A stretch of 64,000 nt of DNA from Gaertneriomyces semiglobifer (Eukaryota; Chytridiomycota; Chytridiomycetes; Spizellomycetales; Spizellomycetaceae): positions 930,001-994,000 of the forward strand of contig JAHLKF010000001.1 of assembly GCA_025558075.1 (NCBI GenBank), written 5' to 3'. Below the pieces are notes generated by a model. That model had not been told where the DNA came from. It did not search any database and was given only the letters and a program-made list of their open reading frames with translations. A program made the position numbers and the translations under genes. The stretch's first letter is position 1. Every line of letters begins with the position of its first letter. Below, piece after piece: positions 30,743 through 42,800 of the stretch.

Positions 30743-32470
30743 TCACAGTCGAACCGCAACGCACTCGATCAGCAATGCGGCGGCCACTAACGTAGCGCAA
30801 ACACTGATGAACGAAGGCAGGACAGTAGCGTCGAGCATGGCTGGTATACAAGTGCCCAGGGCAATAATAATTCGTCCCAAGAAAATGGCTCCGTGCCATC
30901 GCCGAGGTCTTCCTCGAAATTGCAACGCGTCCATTAACGCAAGGCACACAATCACTGCTCCGGATCCAATGCTGAACAACTGTTGGGGTGTCCAAATGGA
31001 TGTCTCGCCCAATTTTGACGCCGCATTCATTGTCGGATTCTCCAAAATTTGGTACATGCCGTATGGAACCGATCCTTGGCGTGGTACCAGTCGCGCAGAG
31101 TTCATAATTCCCGAGAAATGATTCATGATTGAGGTTGAAGTGGGAGGAAGATATCGAATGGATGACCCGTTCCGCACATTCAAATAGATTCCCGCGACCG
31201 ACAATTGCAATCCGTACACCGCAATCAAAAGAGCGGCATGCATGGGCAGATGAAGGTAATTTACAGCAAAGCGCATAGTCGCACGCTCCCGCTTGGAACC
31301 ATTACTGGAAGAAGAAATCGGCTCCACGCTGACATCCAACGGTCCCGGTCCCTTCATGAAAGGAGCTGTGGCCACGGTAATGGACAAGTAAGGGTTCACT
31401 TGATTATACAATCTCTCGAAGGCGTAGAGCGCAACCACAGCGCCTATCCCTGCAAGCAGATTCTGGAAATAGAAAGGAATAGCAACATATTTATCCGGCA
31501 AGCCGACTCCCCGTGCGGTGTCGAACAACATGGCGGAAGCATAGCCCACCAAAAGTGCGGTAAATATTCCCAATCGTCCCTGATAGCAACGTCTTTCCAG
31601 CGCAACTGCCGTCTCGGGAAAGGATTTGGCAGAGACGGTTCGATCTTCCGATCGACCCTCAAGCAGTCCGAGACCAAACATATACACTTGCTCAACGACT
31701 GCAGCACATGCCCAGAGTACGTCCCTCAAGTGCAAATTGTTCTCTCCAACAGCTAGACTGATGATCCAAAGCACGCACGGAGCTAAAACCCCGGCCGCAC
31801 GAAACGATATCATCCACCATGCCTTTTTCGTTGACCGCGGTTCACATAAAGCAACCGCAACGTTCGTTACTGCATACAGGCCTCTAGTAACCAATAGCGA
31901 CGTCGCGAACGGTCTCCAAGCAGGGTGCACTGCGCTGAATACGGTCGGCGCGGTGAACGCGGATACGAATATGATACCAATGCGGACGGCGGTATAGACA
32001 AAGTGCAAAAGGTCTCGTCGGGCAAAGCTCCGGTCATGTTCCAGGATAAATAATACATAGGTCGTATGTAACGGCAGAAAAACCAGGAGATAGTGAAAAA
32101 TGGTTGTCCAGTTGAGAGGACCGGCAGATAGAATCAGGATAGACCGATAAAGAGCGATTGCGAATAAGATATCCGTAATGAGAGCGGTCGAGCATATCGG
32201 CGATAGCCCCTGAGATACTGGATCCTGTACAGATTTTCCAACCACCGATGCAAGTGGAGACGCCGGATTCACGCGTGGCCGTTGAACAAAGGATCTTCCT
32301 TTATCCTGCCGACAAAAAGGTGGTTGGTGGGGATTTAGTCCACGGTACAGCGTCGAATCACTGGGTGAATTTACCCTTCGCAATGAGGTATCCGTCGTTG
32401 GCAACGATATGTCCACTTGCAAATCGAGGGGCGCGGACGCAAGGATATTTGAATCCGACATAATGGGCAT
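30743..32470 (-). CDS. polytopic membrane protein, family not recognised
   Basis: Single-exon ORF, 575 aa, ATG at 32470 with a second in-frame ATG at 32461. The first 85 residues are hydrophilic and probably cytosolic. About twelve hydrophobic helices follow, starting with LITDILFAIALYRSILILSA, including FHYLLVFLPLHTTYVLFILE and WWMISFRAAGVLAPCVLWII, and ending with LVAAALLIECVAV. A loop of about 40 residues rich in Ser/Lys (SSSSNGSKRERAT) lies near residue 390. The pattern resembles LtrA-type or other orphan fungal membrane proteins, but I cannot place it with confidence. No signal peptide, ATP-binding or transport signature is visible. The absence of introns contrasts with its neighbours. 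Confidence 0.7.
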   Translation of the reverse strand: MPIMSDSNILASAPLDLQVDISLPTTDTSLRRVNSPSDSTLYRGLNPHQPPFCRQDKGRSFVQRPRVNPASPLASVVGKSVQDPVSQGLSPICSTALITDILFAIALYRSILILSAGPLNWTTIFHYLLVFLPLHTTYVLFILEHDRSFARRDLLHFVYTAVRIGIIFVSAFTAPTVFSAVHPAWRPFATSLLVTRGLYAVTNVAVALCEPRSTKKAWWMISFRAAGVLAPCVLWIISLAVGENNLHLRDVLWACAAVVEQVYMFGLGLLEGRSEDRTVSAKSFPETAVALERRCYQGRLGIFTALLVGYASAMLFDTARGVGLPDKYVAIPFYFQNLLAGIGAVVALYAFERLYNQVNPYLSITVATAPFMKGPGPLDVSVEPISSSSNGSKRERATMRFAVNYLHLPMHAALLIAVYGLQLSVAGIYLNVRNGSSIRYLPPTSTSIMNHFSGIMNSARLVPRQGSVPYGMYQILENPTMNAASKLGETSIWTPQQLFSIGSGAVIVCLALMDALQFRGRPRRWHGAIFLGRIIIALGTCIPAMLDATVLPSFISVCATLVAAALLIECVAVRL

Positions 32471-32544
32471 AATCTGCCCTTTAGATTGGACCGCTCCCTA
32501 CTCATCATGAGAGAGCGGCCTTGAGTGGGCTGCTTATATATGCG

Positions 32545-32703
32545 TCATAGAGATCCTGAGACCGAGACTCGCAGGCAGGCCATATTCATCATCCAGTCGC
32601 GCGCTTGTTTATAAACGGCTCCCAGCCGGGCCTGGGCGATCGCCGTCGACATCTCAACACCATATTTCAGCAGAGGCTTACCCTGCTGGAACTTGGAAGG
32701 CAT
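32545..32703 (-). CDS. possible small basic protein, 52 aa
   Basis: An ATG at 32703 (MPSKFQQGKPLLKYG) opens 53 codons on the minus strand. The first part, MSTAIAQARLGAVYKQA, looks helical and coding-like. The second part is less convincing and could be intron. It lies just upstream of the polytopic membrane gene on the same strand, so it might be an upstream ORF or the 5' exon of a separate small gene. No family was recognised. Confidence 0.25.
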   Translation of the reverse strand: MPSKFQQGKPLLKYGVEMSTAIAQARLGAVYKQARDWMMNMACLRVSVSGSL

Positions 32704-32838
32704 TACGGATAGCTGTGCATTATGTGAACAAACGCAGCTTTGCACGAAGACGGGTGCTATGCAAAATCGAGTTGAATATACAAAAGTGAATATACAAAAT
32801 GAATCATTCGCATGGAATGTAATGATTCATGATACTCT

Positions 32839-34722
32839 CTACGCATTGTAAGCGGAAGACGCTACACGGCCACCGTGACCGGTCCAGTTAGTGTGTACCC
32901 ATGTACCGGGCTTGTCCTCCAACTCAAACATGTGGGCACCGAAGAAATCACGCTGCGACAACAAAAGTGTGATCAGCATATCTGAGAAAGTTTTGCTTAC
33001 CGTAGAGACCTACCTGTGCCTGGAGAAGGTTGGCCGAGACCCTAGCTGAACGGTATCCATCGTAGAAGCAAAGGGCAGAGGTAAACGCCGGAACAGGGAC
33101 ACCGAGAAGCAGAGCCTGAGAGGCAACTCGGCGGTAATGCGGAAGGGCGTTGTGAATTGCCTTGGTGAAGAAAGGGTCAAGAAGAAGGTTGGTAAGGTCG
33201 GGGTTGCTCTTGAAGGCATTGCTGATGTCTCCCAAGAAAGCGCTTTTGAAACTCTCCGTCAGTCGAATGCACGATAGCTTGTTAACCCTTATTGACAAAC
33301 CTTCGGATGATGCAGCCGCCGCGCCACATCAAGGCAATACCGCCATAATTCAAGTTCCACTTTGATTCACCACTGGCAGCGCGCATTTCCATGAAACCTT
33401 GCGCATAGGACACAATTTTGGCAGCATAGCACGCCTGACGAATATCTTCCAAAAAGGCCTTCTTATCGCCCGAGAACTTGACGTTCTCAGGTCCCTTGAG
33501 AACCTTGCTTGCCTTCACACGCTCATCCTTGAGAGCTGAAAGGCATCTTGCAAAGACTGCCTCACTGACAAGGGTAACTGGGATACCGAGGTCCAAGGCA
33601 GATATGGCGGTCCACTTTCCGGTTCCTTTTTGACCCGCAGTGTCGCGAATCTTCTCGACCATGGGCTTGCCATCCTCATCTTTGAAAGCCAAAACTTTGG
33701 CGGTGATCTCAACAAGGAATGAGTCAAGTTCACTCTTGTTCCATTCATCAAACGTCGAGGCCATCTCGTCATAGGACATTCCCAAGACATTTTTCATCAA
33801 AGCATAAGCTTCAGCTAAGATTTGCATGTCTCCGTATTCAATACCATTGTGCACCCTGTTGAGTTTTGTAAGTCATCTAAAGCCCGCCTAACTAATTGGA
33901 GGACAACTCACATTTTGACGTAATGGCCGGATCCACCTTCGCCAACCCAATCACAGCAAGGTTCACCGCTGGAGGTCTTGGCAGCAATGGATTGGAAAAT
34001 GTCCTTGATCAAAGGCCTGAATAAGTCAAGCCGGGATTAGTAGCCAGAAAAGGTTAAGAGTCAAATGTCGCACACGTACCAGGCTTCGGGGTTACCGCCC
34101 GGCATCAAACTCGGACCGTAACGTGCACCCTCTTCGCCACCAGAGACACCGCTTCCAACGAAAAGAATGCCTTTCTCTGCCAGATCTTTACAACGGCGTT
34201 GACTGTCAGGGTAGTGACTATTTCCGCCGTCAATGATCACATCTCCCGCTTCAAGATGAGGCAAGAGCTGATCGATAAAGTCATCGACTGGCTGTCCAGC
34301 CTTGACTAAGAGCATCACTTTCCGGGGCCGCTTAAGCTTTTTGCAGAGTTCCTCAATAGTGTGAGCACCTTGGACCTTGGTATCTATTTCGCCCCCAAAA
34401 ATGAATACTATGCAGGAGCGTCGTTATCAGATAACTACCAACCTTTGGCCTCGTGAGCCAGGAAGTCGTCAACCTTGGAGGTCGTACGGTTGTAAACGAC
34501 GACAGTAAAACCGTGGTCGTTCATGTTTAGAACAAGGTTCTGGCCCTATAAAGGAGGATTGCACGTCAGTGTTCACCGTTTTTCATACAACGACGCGCAA
34601 TGGACATACCATGACGGCCAGACCGATGAGACCAATATCGCCACTAACGCCAATGCAAGCCTTAGAAAAAGTGTTGATCACCACTCCATCCACTACCTGT
34701 GCACTTACGTTGGCTCAGCCAT
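32839..34722 (-). CDS. GND1: 6-phosphogluconate dehydrogenase, decarboxylating
   Basis: Minus strand, about eight exons; the first, 34722-34709, encodes only MAEP plus two bases. The N-terminal Rossmann part reads [19 protein letters not shown] and [15 protein letters not shown]. Catalytic and substrate-binding signatures are present: [32 protein letters not shown] and [10 protein letters not shown]. The C-terminal domain includes [30 protein letters not shown] and the terminal [21 protein letters not shown]. The enzyme makes ribulose 5-phosphate and NADPH in the oxidative pentose phosphate pathway. Length (about 490 aa) is normal. Promoter-side sequence from 34723 contains several short TAACCCT/CCCTACAC elements near 34970. 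Confidence 0.95.
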
Positions 34723-35177
34723 GTTAGAAGTTACTGTACGGAGTAGTAGATCGTGTTTGGGGCCTGCAATGCGATCAAGGGTCAATACAATGTCTGTCGC
34801 GCTTCGCACTTTGCTGGACACTTGCCTGTCGCTGCTGCTCACCGTTCCAGATAATGACAACGTTCTCTCTCGCTCGTTCTCTCGTTCTGCTGCTGCTGCC
34901 GTTGCTGCCTTTCGTTGCTCAGTTCATCGATTGAATGATGAGATGCGGTGACATTCCCGGATTACCCGGAGTAACCCTACACCCAGCGCGTTCTCGCCTA
35001 TGAGACTTTGAAACTTGTCAACGGGCGTTTCGTGTCGAGATGGGAACACTTGAACGAAGGGTAAATTAATTCATCGGGCTTTGGGAAACCGAAAGGGAGC
35101 GAACACAGAAACGGGGGGAGGCGACGACGAGGAGTCGAGGACGGGGAGGTACGAACGAGGGGGACGTGGTATCGAGA
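34723..35177. other. divergent promoter between GND1 and MED7
   Basis: No gene is supported. It contains CT-rich stretches with TCTCTCGCTCGTTCTC near 34865 and telobox-like TAACCCTACACCC near 34970. Nothing else was recognised. Confidence 0.45.
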
Positions 35178-36261
35178 ATGTCACAAGCACCAGCACCACC
35201 AGTGGCAGATCCTACAGGCTCGATAACTGCTGCATACCCACTTCCGCCAGCCTATTACAAGCTCTACACCGATGCCGCAGTCGCTGCATTTCCTCCTTAT
35301 CAGAGGAACAAGTCCGAATCAGACAGTGCGCAAGATGTCTTTTCACGAGCCTTGCGAAAATATCAGCGCGTTCACCGTGAGGAGCATTATCCCGAAAGCG
35401 GTATCTATCTGCATCCCCCGCGTCCCATAGAAGGTCACTATGAGATCTTTGGTGCAGCACACACGGTGCGCGGAAATTGTACGGTTGTCTTGTCGGATAA
35501 GGCTGGGGCTCATTCAAACTTTGCATATAGACGGATCAACTCGTCAAGTCACTGCGCGAATCGGGCGAAACGCAGCTCTACTCGGATAAACCACTCCGTA
35601 AGTGTCTCCATAGCCCGTATTATGTAGCATGAAACCGACCTCTGTCTCACCCTTCACGCAGACTTTGGAGATGTTTTGGGAAACCTCGTGAAGGCCCTCT
35701 TGGCCAATTTGGTCCAGTTGGTGGATGTCTTAGCCACTAGACCTGAACAGGTAACGTGGTACAAAAGCGTCTTCAAATTGACGATCGGCCTACTTATTAC
35801 AGAGTACACGCGAACCAGCATGCATTCAAAATCCAACAAGTCCGGCAATTGTTAGTCAACATCCACCATGTCATCAATCTGTACCGTCAGCACCAAGCGC
35901 GTGACACGGTTCGACTCATATTAGAGCAGCAGATAGCGCGGAGACGTTCCATGACCGCAAGGCTCAGGAGGTAGTACTGACTGCGTTTGACCATTGAGTA
36001 CAGTGACGCGGCTTGCTGACCGTTGGGTGCACTAGTCATTGCGCGGATTTGAGGAATCAACTGCAGGCAAGCAGAGAACTTGCGCGCGAAGAAAGGTCTA
36101 AGCTCAACGTGGATGCAGACATTGACCGTAAAGATAATCCATCGCCTGCACATGAAGAAGGTCCACCGCGCGACGGTGCTGTTCCAGCGACAGCAGCGCA
36201 ATCTGTGTTACAATCTTATCTTCGAAAGCAAGAACGGCTGCGGAAGCTTGTTCAAATATGA
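35178..36261 (+). CDS. MED7: Mediator complex subunit 7
   Basis: Exons 35178-35465, 35531-35597, 35662-35750, 35819-35970 and 36036-36261, 273 aa, all phases agreeing. The N-terminus has the Med7 hallmark PLPPAYYKLYTD and PPRPIEGHYEIFG. The middle reads DQLVKSLRESGETQLYSDKP and LLANLVQLVDVLATRPEQ. The conserved helix QQVRQLLVNIHHVINLYRQH with QARDTVRLILEQQI is diagnostic. Beyond it lies a coiled coil (LRNQLQASRELAREE) that would pair with Med21, and a hydrophilic tail. Med7 is a core subunit of the middle module of Mediator in RNA polymerase II transcription. If the last intron is retained, a shorter protein ending at 35974 results. Convergent with DHX35, 92 bp apart. Confidence 0.88.
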
Positions 36262-36353
36262 CGTTGGGGCTCCTTCCTACCTCGCCATGGCGATCAGCAG
36301 AGTTCGCCCTGACGTGCCATGCTCCCACTGCCTTGGCAGGCGCCTGCCACCAT

Positions 36354-38914
36354 TCACCGACCATTCTTTAGCTCGTAGAAGTGGGGGCTGTAACACAAAG
36401 AGGTTGGAGAGAAGGCTTACGTGGGAGAACCGAAATGCAAGAACTTACGCCAATTCAGTGAGCCACCCCGGTTGTATCACGGTTAAATCTCTCATAAAGG
36501 GTTTCGTGGTTTCCACAACTGCGACAGGATGTTAATGTCCTCGTTACCGGCAGTACTGGCGGGAGAGTGTGATATTCTCACCTTCATGATATACCACCCA
36601 TGGAGGCGATCGGCGGAAGAGAACGGAATTCGGATGTATGTGTAGAATCTAAGTCAAATGTTAGTAGAGGATCTGAGGTTAACCGTCTCAACGGGTCCCT
36701 ACCTCGTTATGCAATACAGTTGCGTACGTGCCATCCGGCCGTAGCTTCGCCGCATGCGAAAAGTACCCGGTGACGATGCAACGTCGCAGCACTTCATCGT
36801 CGCCTTCACACGAGCGTATCTCCATTCCGAATCTTGTGAGGTATCGCTTGAGTTGATTACGTATGGATACCGCTCGAGTCATACTTTTATAATTAATGAA
36901 ATGATTGTAACACCACTTCGAGCTTTTATTAGCTCGGATGAATGCATTGAAGACTGTAGGGTGTTAGTTAATGATTGAATTGACATGCTTCCTACCATGG
37001 TGAACTCACCGTTAAGGTAAGTGATATGATCGCCTTCCTCTGCAGAAAATCTCCTCTTTTCTTCCTGCGAGGCCGCCCGCTGCCCCGACGGGGTTACGAA
37101 AACCCCCTCCACAGAAATCATCGCAGCAATCGTGAGGGCCTCCTCTGCGCACTTCAAACTTAGCGAGATTAATAACATCGACGCCAAAAGCGGGTCAACC
37201 GGAAATTCTGCCAAGTTCATTCCAAAGGGCATCGTGAGTCGACCATAATCGTCCAACGCTTTTAATGAGTACAAGAGTTCCAGCGCTTTGGTAAGATTTG
37301 CCACCGGCGGCGGAGAGAGAAAGTCAAAATGTAGTACGTTTTCAATACCCAATGCTTTGAGCTGGAGCACAACGGTCGTAAGATTACTCCGTTGCATCTC
37401 CGCCACACTGTTATCGGGCAGTGCTTGGAAAGCACTTTCAGTGTACATTCGAAATGCCTTCCCGGGACGTGTCCTGCCTGCTCGTCCAGCCCTTTGAAGC
37501 GCCGAGGCCTTGGAGATCGACGCGACAATCAAGCTTTCCATGTCAGTCCGAGGGTTATATGACCTCAATTTCACAAAGCCAGCATCAACCACATAAACGA
37601 CACCGTCGATTGTTATCGAGGCTTCTGCAATGTTGGTGGCAACAATAACCTTGCGGGTTCCTTTCTCCGCGGGCTGAAAAACCCGCATCTGCTCTTCGAA
37701 CGGCAGGCCGCCGTATATGGGTAAGGGTACTAGTCGAAGCGATGATCTCTCGTACTTCACGGAGTTGTCAGAAATAAGTTCCACTGCGCGGTCAATCTCC
37801 TCACGTCCAGTAAGAAACACCAAAATATCACCTGGAGGCTCTTTCTCGTGTATACTTAGTACGGTTTCCACAGTTTCTGTGATATAATCCTTGCATGGTT
37901 CAGCGAGGTACATCACATCTACTGGGAACATCCGCCCCTCGAGCGACATAATGACTGCTGTATCCATTGCGTCGCCGTCTCCCTTAGTGTTAAAGAAATC
38001 GTAAAATGCCTCAGCATCCAGCGTAGCGGACGATATGATGACTCGAAGTTCTGGTCGCTTCCGAAGAATCTTTTTCAACACACCAATCAAAATGTCTGTG
38101 TACAATGTTCGTTCGTGCGCTTCGTCGATCATGATTGCACTATATCGCGTCAATAGTGGGTCGAGGAGTGTCTCACGAAACAGCATCCCGTCCGTCATGA
38201 ACTTAATGCGCGTCAAGTGAGGGTCGCTGCAATCATCAAACCGGATGGTATAACCGACCTGTGAGTTGCAGATCGAAATCAGTGAGATGAAGTGCTAACT
38301 CGAGCTGCGGTGGACGGCACCTCCTGACCAAGGACTACGCCGACTTCTTCGGCCACACGTGCCGCGACAGTGGTTGCTGCTACCCGCCGGGGCTAATGCA
38401 CGTAGGCGTTAATACTCAATGTATTACAATGTCTTGGCGTCCATGTAACTCACCTGAGTGCAAGCAACGATGTGGCCCTTACCCGTCCACCCCGCCTCAT
38501 GAAGATATTGAGGTATTTGTGTGGTTTTTCCGCATCCCGTTTGGCCAACTATTACAACAACTTGATAGTTCTCCAGTAGGTACAATAATTTCTTCCCTAA
38601 TTAAAGAGCCACGACAAGCACATATCGGTTAAGATCCTATGGGGTCAAAGGGCATGCTCGCCTGCAACGTACGGTCTTTGAATATGGGCAGTTGACGGCG
38701 TTGCTGGCTCAACGCAAGCAATTCGTTTGGGTTGTACTGAGCGACTACGCTTTCAGTTGCTTCCTTTTCAGTCTCGCGGTCAATGCTACTCCCTACACAC
38801 AAAGCGTCCAGCGATCCAATGTAAGTTATGTGACTATGCAGTGAACCAGCATCCTCTCTGACACCTACCCGGCGCTATGGTACCGGGCCTCCAAAAGGTC
38901 GGTTGCGACGACAT
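36354..38914 (-). CDS. DHX35: DEAH-box RNA helicase, DHX35 type
   Basis: Minus strand, about ten exons from ATG at 38914 (MSSQPTFWRPGTIAPG) to TGA at 36356-36354. The start peptide FWRPGTIAPG matches the N-terminus of DHX35 in animals. Motif I is GQTGCGKTTQIPQY, Ia TQPRRVAA, II DEAH, III SAT, IV FLTGREE, V TNIAEASITI and VI QRAGRAGRT; the HA2/OB-fold region follows (LKALGIENVLHFDFLSPPP, EGDHITYLN) and the end is PPWVVYHE and FMRDLTVIQPGWLTELAPHF. These match DHX35 rather than Prp43 or Prp22. The enzyme is a spliceosome-associated ATP-dependent RNA helicase. Exon joins at both ends were inferred from phase and similarity. Confidence 0.92.
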
Positions 38915-39191
38915 GGCAGCGCTCCTCCCTCGCTCGACGTTTCTCCCACGGCCGACTCAATGAACTCTTCGCAACTCGCCTCTTTCCAGTTCCACGTCCG
39001 TAGTCGATAAAGCGTTGATATCGATATGGAAATGTACGCGCTCTGCGGAAAATCTCCGATTTGGGCGTGAGAAAATGTGGCGCCGGCACGACCAAGCCAC
39101 AATGAGTCATTGATGACATCACTCCGACCGATACGCGCTCGCAACGTCAGCGCACGTCGTCGTCGTCGTGGTCGAGTCTGCGCGAGCCGCA

Positions 39192-39199
39192 TATAAAAG
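39192..39199 (+). promoter_or_regulatory. TATA box of the 39310 gene
   Basis: TATAAAAG sits 118 bp upstream of the ATG at 39310 in a GC-rich setting, with the leader starting around CTTGACC. It is the clearest TATA box in the window and fits an inducible or highly expressed small gene. Confidence 0.5.
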
Positions 39200-39309
39200 G
39201 CCCTTGACCAGCGACAGCATCTCACATCGCCATAAGGAACTTGAAAGCATCGTACACTCCTGTCTGAAAACATCCATACCCCTTACTTTCTTCGTCGAAT
39301 TACATAACA

Positions 39310-39647
39310 ATGAGCGACAACCGTCACCCTGCAAGTCTTGGTAGCCAGAACGCCAACACCAAGGATAGCGCGCAGAAGGAAGCCGAGCTCGCTGCGCATC
39401 ATGCAGGAAACGCCGCTCAGCTTGCCGCCCAACGGGCAAAAGATGCTGCTGCTCAAGCAAAGAGAGAGGTTGAGAAGGAATGGCAAGAAGTGAAGCCAGG
39501 TACGAGCGAAAGTCATTCTTCCCATACATTTCCGTGTCTTCTCATTGGGTTACAATGCTTTCAGAGTTAAAGGAGACTTTCAATCAAGGAAAAGATCCGG
39601 AGCTTGTAGCAGCCGAGGCGGAGCGTGCTCGCTTGGAGTCATCATAA
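39310..39647 (+). CDS. small Ala-rich hydrophilic helical protein, LEA-like
   Basis: Exons 39310-39499 and 39565-39647, 90 aa. Composition is dominated by Ala, Lys, Glu and Gln with no Cys or Trp-rich core. The middle (AELAAHHAGNAAQLAAQRAK and AAQAKREVEKEWQ) forms an amphipathic helix in which charged residues recur every 3-4 positions, as in LEA-like or heat-stable stress proteins. The C-terminus is AAEAERARLESS. A strong TATA box precedes it. No enzymatic motif or targeting signal is visible, and family membership is inference from composition only. The intron donor is GTACGA and the acceptor TTTCAG. Confidence 0.65.
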
Positions 39648-39839
39648 GCAAGCTGCAGCATATGTCTCACCTCAGTCCCTGGTTACTGTCATATTTTGGA
39701 AAGTGCTTGTAATACAATTATTTGGAATGACGAATATGAATTGATACACATTTGCTTTTGTGACTGCTTTCGACATGGCTTATACGTGGACGCTAGCTCT
39801 GAATATTCACCCGATGTCAACTGTTCGATAATTCGGCAA

Positions 39840-42800
39840 TCACGGAATCACAGGTCTACTGTCAGAGTCCTCCAGCGGCCCTGAAGGCTCCGTTGAACCT
39901 TCCTCACCATCCTGGCTCGGTGGTTCCTCAACTTCAATGCCTACAGCTGGAACGGCGTCTGTTGGGACAGGCACGCGTGGCGACGGAGACTCCGAGGTAC
40001 CGATGTCGGGTTCAATGTCTTTCGGAAACCCTTCCTCACCTACACCGGCTTCAAACTCCGGGTCGTCAGTAGGTGCTTCCGGGGCGCCCAAGTCCGGCAG
40101 CACGGAGTAAATCTGGGCCGACTCAAGTGGAGCGTTCCGATCCAGAGCCATTTGAGTACCCTCTGTCACCGATTGCGGTATCGCATTGACCCGGCTGGAC
40201 CGCCTGCTTCCAGCTGCACTGTCGGAGCTGGCTGAAATCGAATTCCTACTTGCCGTAGCGCTCAAGGCTTCCTGCTCACTTATAATCTCAAATATTGTCC
40301 CGGACCGGATCAGCAGAGTGTGCAACACTAGTCGCATGTCGGGGGTGATCTCTTGAAGAAGTAAATTCACGATCTCGCCGTAAAAGAAGGGCATCTGTCG
40401 TTTGAACTGATCGTCATCAAAATCAATGAGGGCATTCAAGATCGTTACAACCACTGGCCGCCATGCGTTAACATTGCGCCGTTTGGACTCGGGGTCGAGT
40501 GAGTTATAATGAGTTATGATCTCATAACTCAAGCTGTACGAGAAAGGCGTGTCAAGCGAGTAGAAGATTGATGACAACTACGCAAAGGTACTCACGGTAT
40601 AAGTCTCTTCTCTATCTCGCTTCGCATACTTCGCCTCTCGGTGTTGGTATCTAAGTACATTTTGAGTAGTACATTGAGGTAGCTTGAAACGCTGCTAGTT
40701 TCTTGCTTGAGTAAGTTCGGCAGCTGCTTCATAAAGCCCATCCGGTAGAGAGCCATCCGCAACTCCATATCACCGTTGAACGCGCGAGCAAATCGGTAAC
40801 TTCGTTCCAGGCAATCGATCAGTGTAAGGAGATTGCGCGAGCTGAGACTCCTATATACAGCGTCGTCCTGGCCTGATGTTAAGACCTCATGTAGTGTCTG
40901 GATGACCAACAAGTGCAACACGCATTTAACAATAATCTGCTGGAACTCCTTCTTTTGCGGACGTGGCCGGCGAGGTCTCGTATCAACCGGAGTTCCCACG
41001 CTACCATCCACCGGCTGAGTCGCAGGTGCCGCGCCGCTCTCCCCTTCTACTGATGCTTCGCCAGTATCGTTGGGATCAAAAAATAGCGCATGGGGAGTGG
41101 TTACCTCAAAAAGATGCACGAACATGTTGCAGAATTTCTCCCATATGGCGTCAGTGAGCTTTTGTACGTTCCCTTCAATGAACTGTTGTAGGCATGTGCT
41201 GCCTATTCTGGCCAATGTTTCGTTCTCTTGGGTCATACAAACCGTAAGAAGCTCAACCACACCATCGATTTGAAAATTCAGAATTTCAAAGTAATGTCCA
41301 AAAAGATCAATGAATTGCCGAAGGGCCTGAATCAGAGTCGTCGAAAGCCATACCGACATGTCTTCCTTGTTCGCAAATTTGGTGTGTTCCTGTCTTGACA
41401 GCCGGAGGTCATCGAAGATGGGGAAGAGCACGCCTTTCGATATAACTTCCCAAAAGTCGTGAGAGAACGAAGATCCATATTGTTTTAAAGTGTCAAATAG
41501 GTAGTTGAGAGCTCTCGTCCGGACTTCCAAATCACATGTCATTATAACCTCATATAGCCCAAAGAAGATCGGGAACCATAGCCTAAAACTCGGGTCGTCT
41601 TCGGGGGCATTGGGATGCCCGGCAAGAAATTTAGCTCCCACCGAGCCTGGCATCCCCATGGTTGGTGTTCCGGCTGCTGGTGTTGAAGCCAAAAGCCCCT
41701 GGTGTACCGATTCGGTAAGGTTCTCATTCGAACGCATGATGGCCAGACTACTTGCTGCGGTTGTAAGAAGCTTGACACCTTGTTGGGTCTTAGAAAGCTC
41801 GTATATCCGTGGAATTGATTGGCGTAAAATCTCCACAGATTGTAAACTTGTGCGGCCAAACTTCTTATTCTTACAGAATTCCACCAGACACGAAACGAAG
41901 TCGGGAAACGTTTGATTAGCGACCACACTCTCAAAGTGGCTCTTGAAGATACCCTTCACTATATCAAACGCAAGCAACACGATGTTTTCATGCGTTTCCC
42001 GAGCGGCGCGGATGAATGCCCCAAACATTGCTTTCCAACCACTCTTGATGCTTTTGCTTTTCGCTTGTATCATCTGCTGCAAGCATGCAAGAACCATGTC
42101 TTTAATCTTCACATCTCCATTGTTACCAAGTACATGCTCGAATGGCCTCAGAAAGTCCTTTTGAAACTTGAAGTTGGGAAGTTCTTCGAGTTCCAAGAAT
42201 TTCATAGCCAATTGTCGTAGCTTATCCAGCGCAAAAAATCCCACGTTGCTGTTGGGGTAGCAGCCCACTTGATTGAAGTGTTCTCCTAGAATCGCCCAAA
42301 TGTTAGACCACTCAACACGAATACGATTCATGTTGTAATATGAAATTTCCACTAATCGTTGTAAGCAGTACATCTTTGGGTGCTCCCGGTCAGACGAAGA
42401 CGTTATTTCGTCCCATGAGACTTCGCACAGAGCTTTGACAAATGCGACAATGGCTGCTCCAGAAAGCTTTACGCTTGAGGTGAAGATTCGGTCAACCATC
42501 AATGTCATGCTTTGCGAGCTTGCTTCGGCTGCTGCTTCTTGAAGGTACCCAGAACGTGTGGATCCATGGAAAGAGTCCCGCCTTTGTAACCTGTCATTGG
42601 AGATCCTTGACCGCCCTTCATTATCCGAACCGTTTCCTACAACTTGCAGCTTCTCCAGCTGACTCACACAAAGGACCACCTCCTTCCAATTTTCACCCAA
42701 TGAGTTTCCTTCAGCATACGCGATTTCCAATAAACACTTTGCGGCCTCAAAGTTCTTCGATCGCATCTCCTGTATGTTGCTGAGCATCGTGAACTTGCCG

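Noticed and set aside
30743..32470. Assignment of the polytopic protein to the LtrA family
   Set aside because: The resemblance is only to hydrophobic helices; no characteristic motif was seen.
38865..39529. Overlapping minus-strand frames upstream of DHX35 and antisense to the 39310 gene
   Set aside because: They lie in promoter sequence with a TATA box on the other strand and show no domain.
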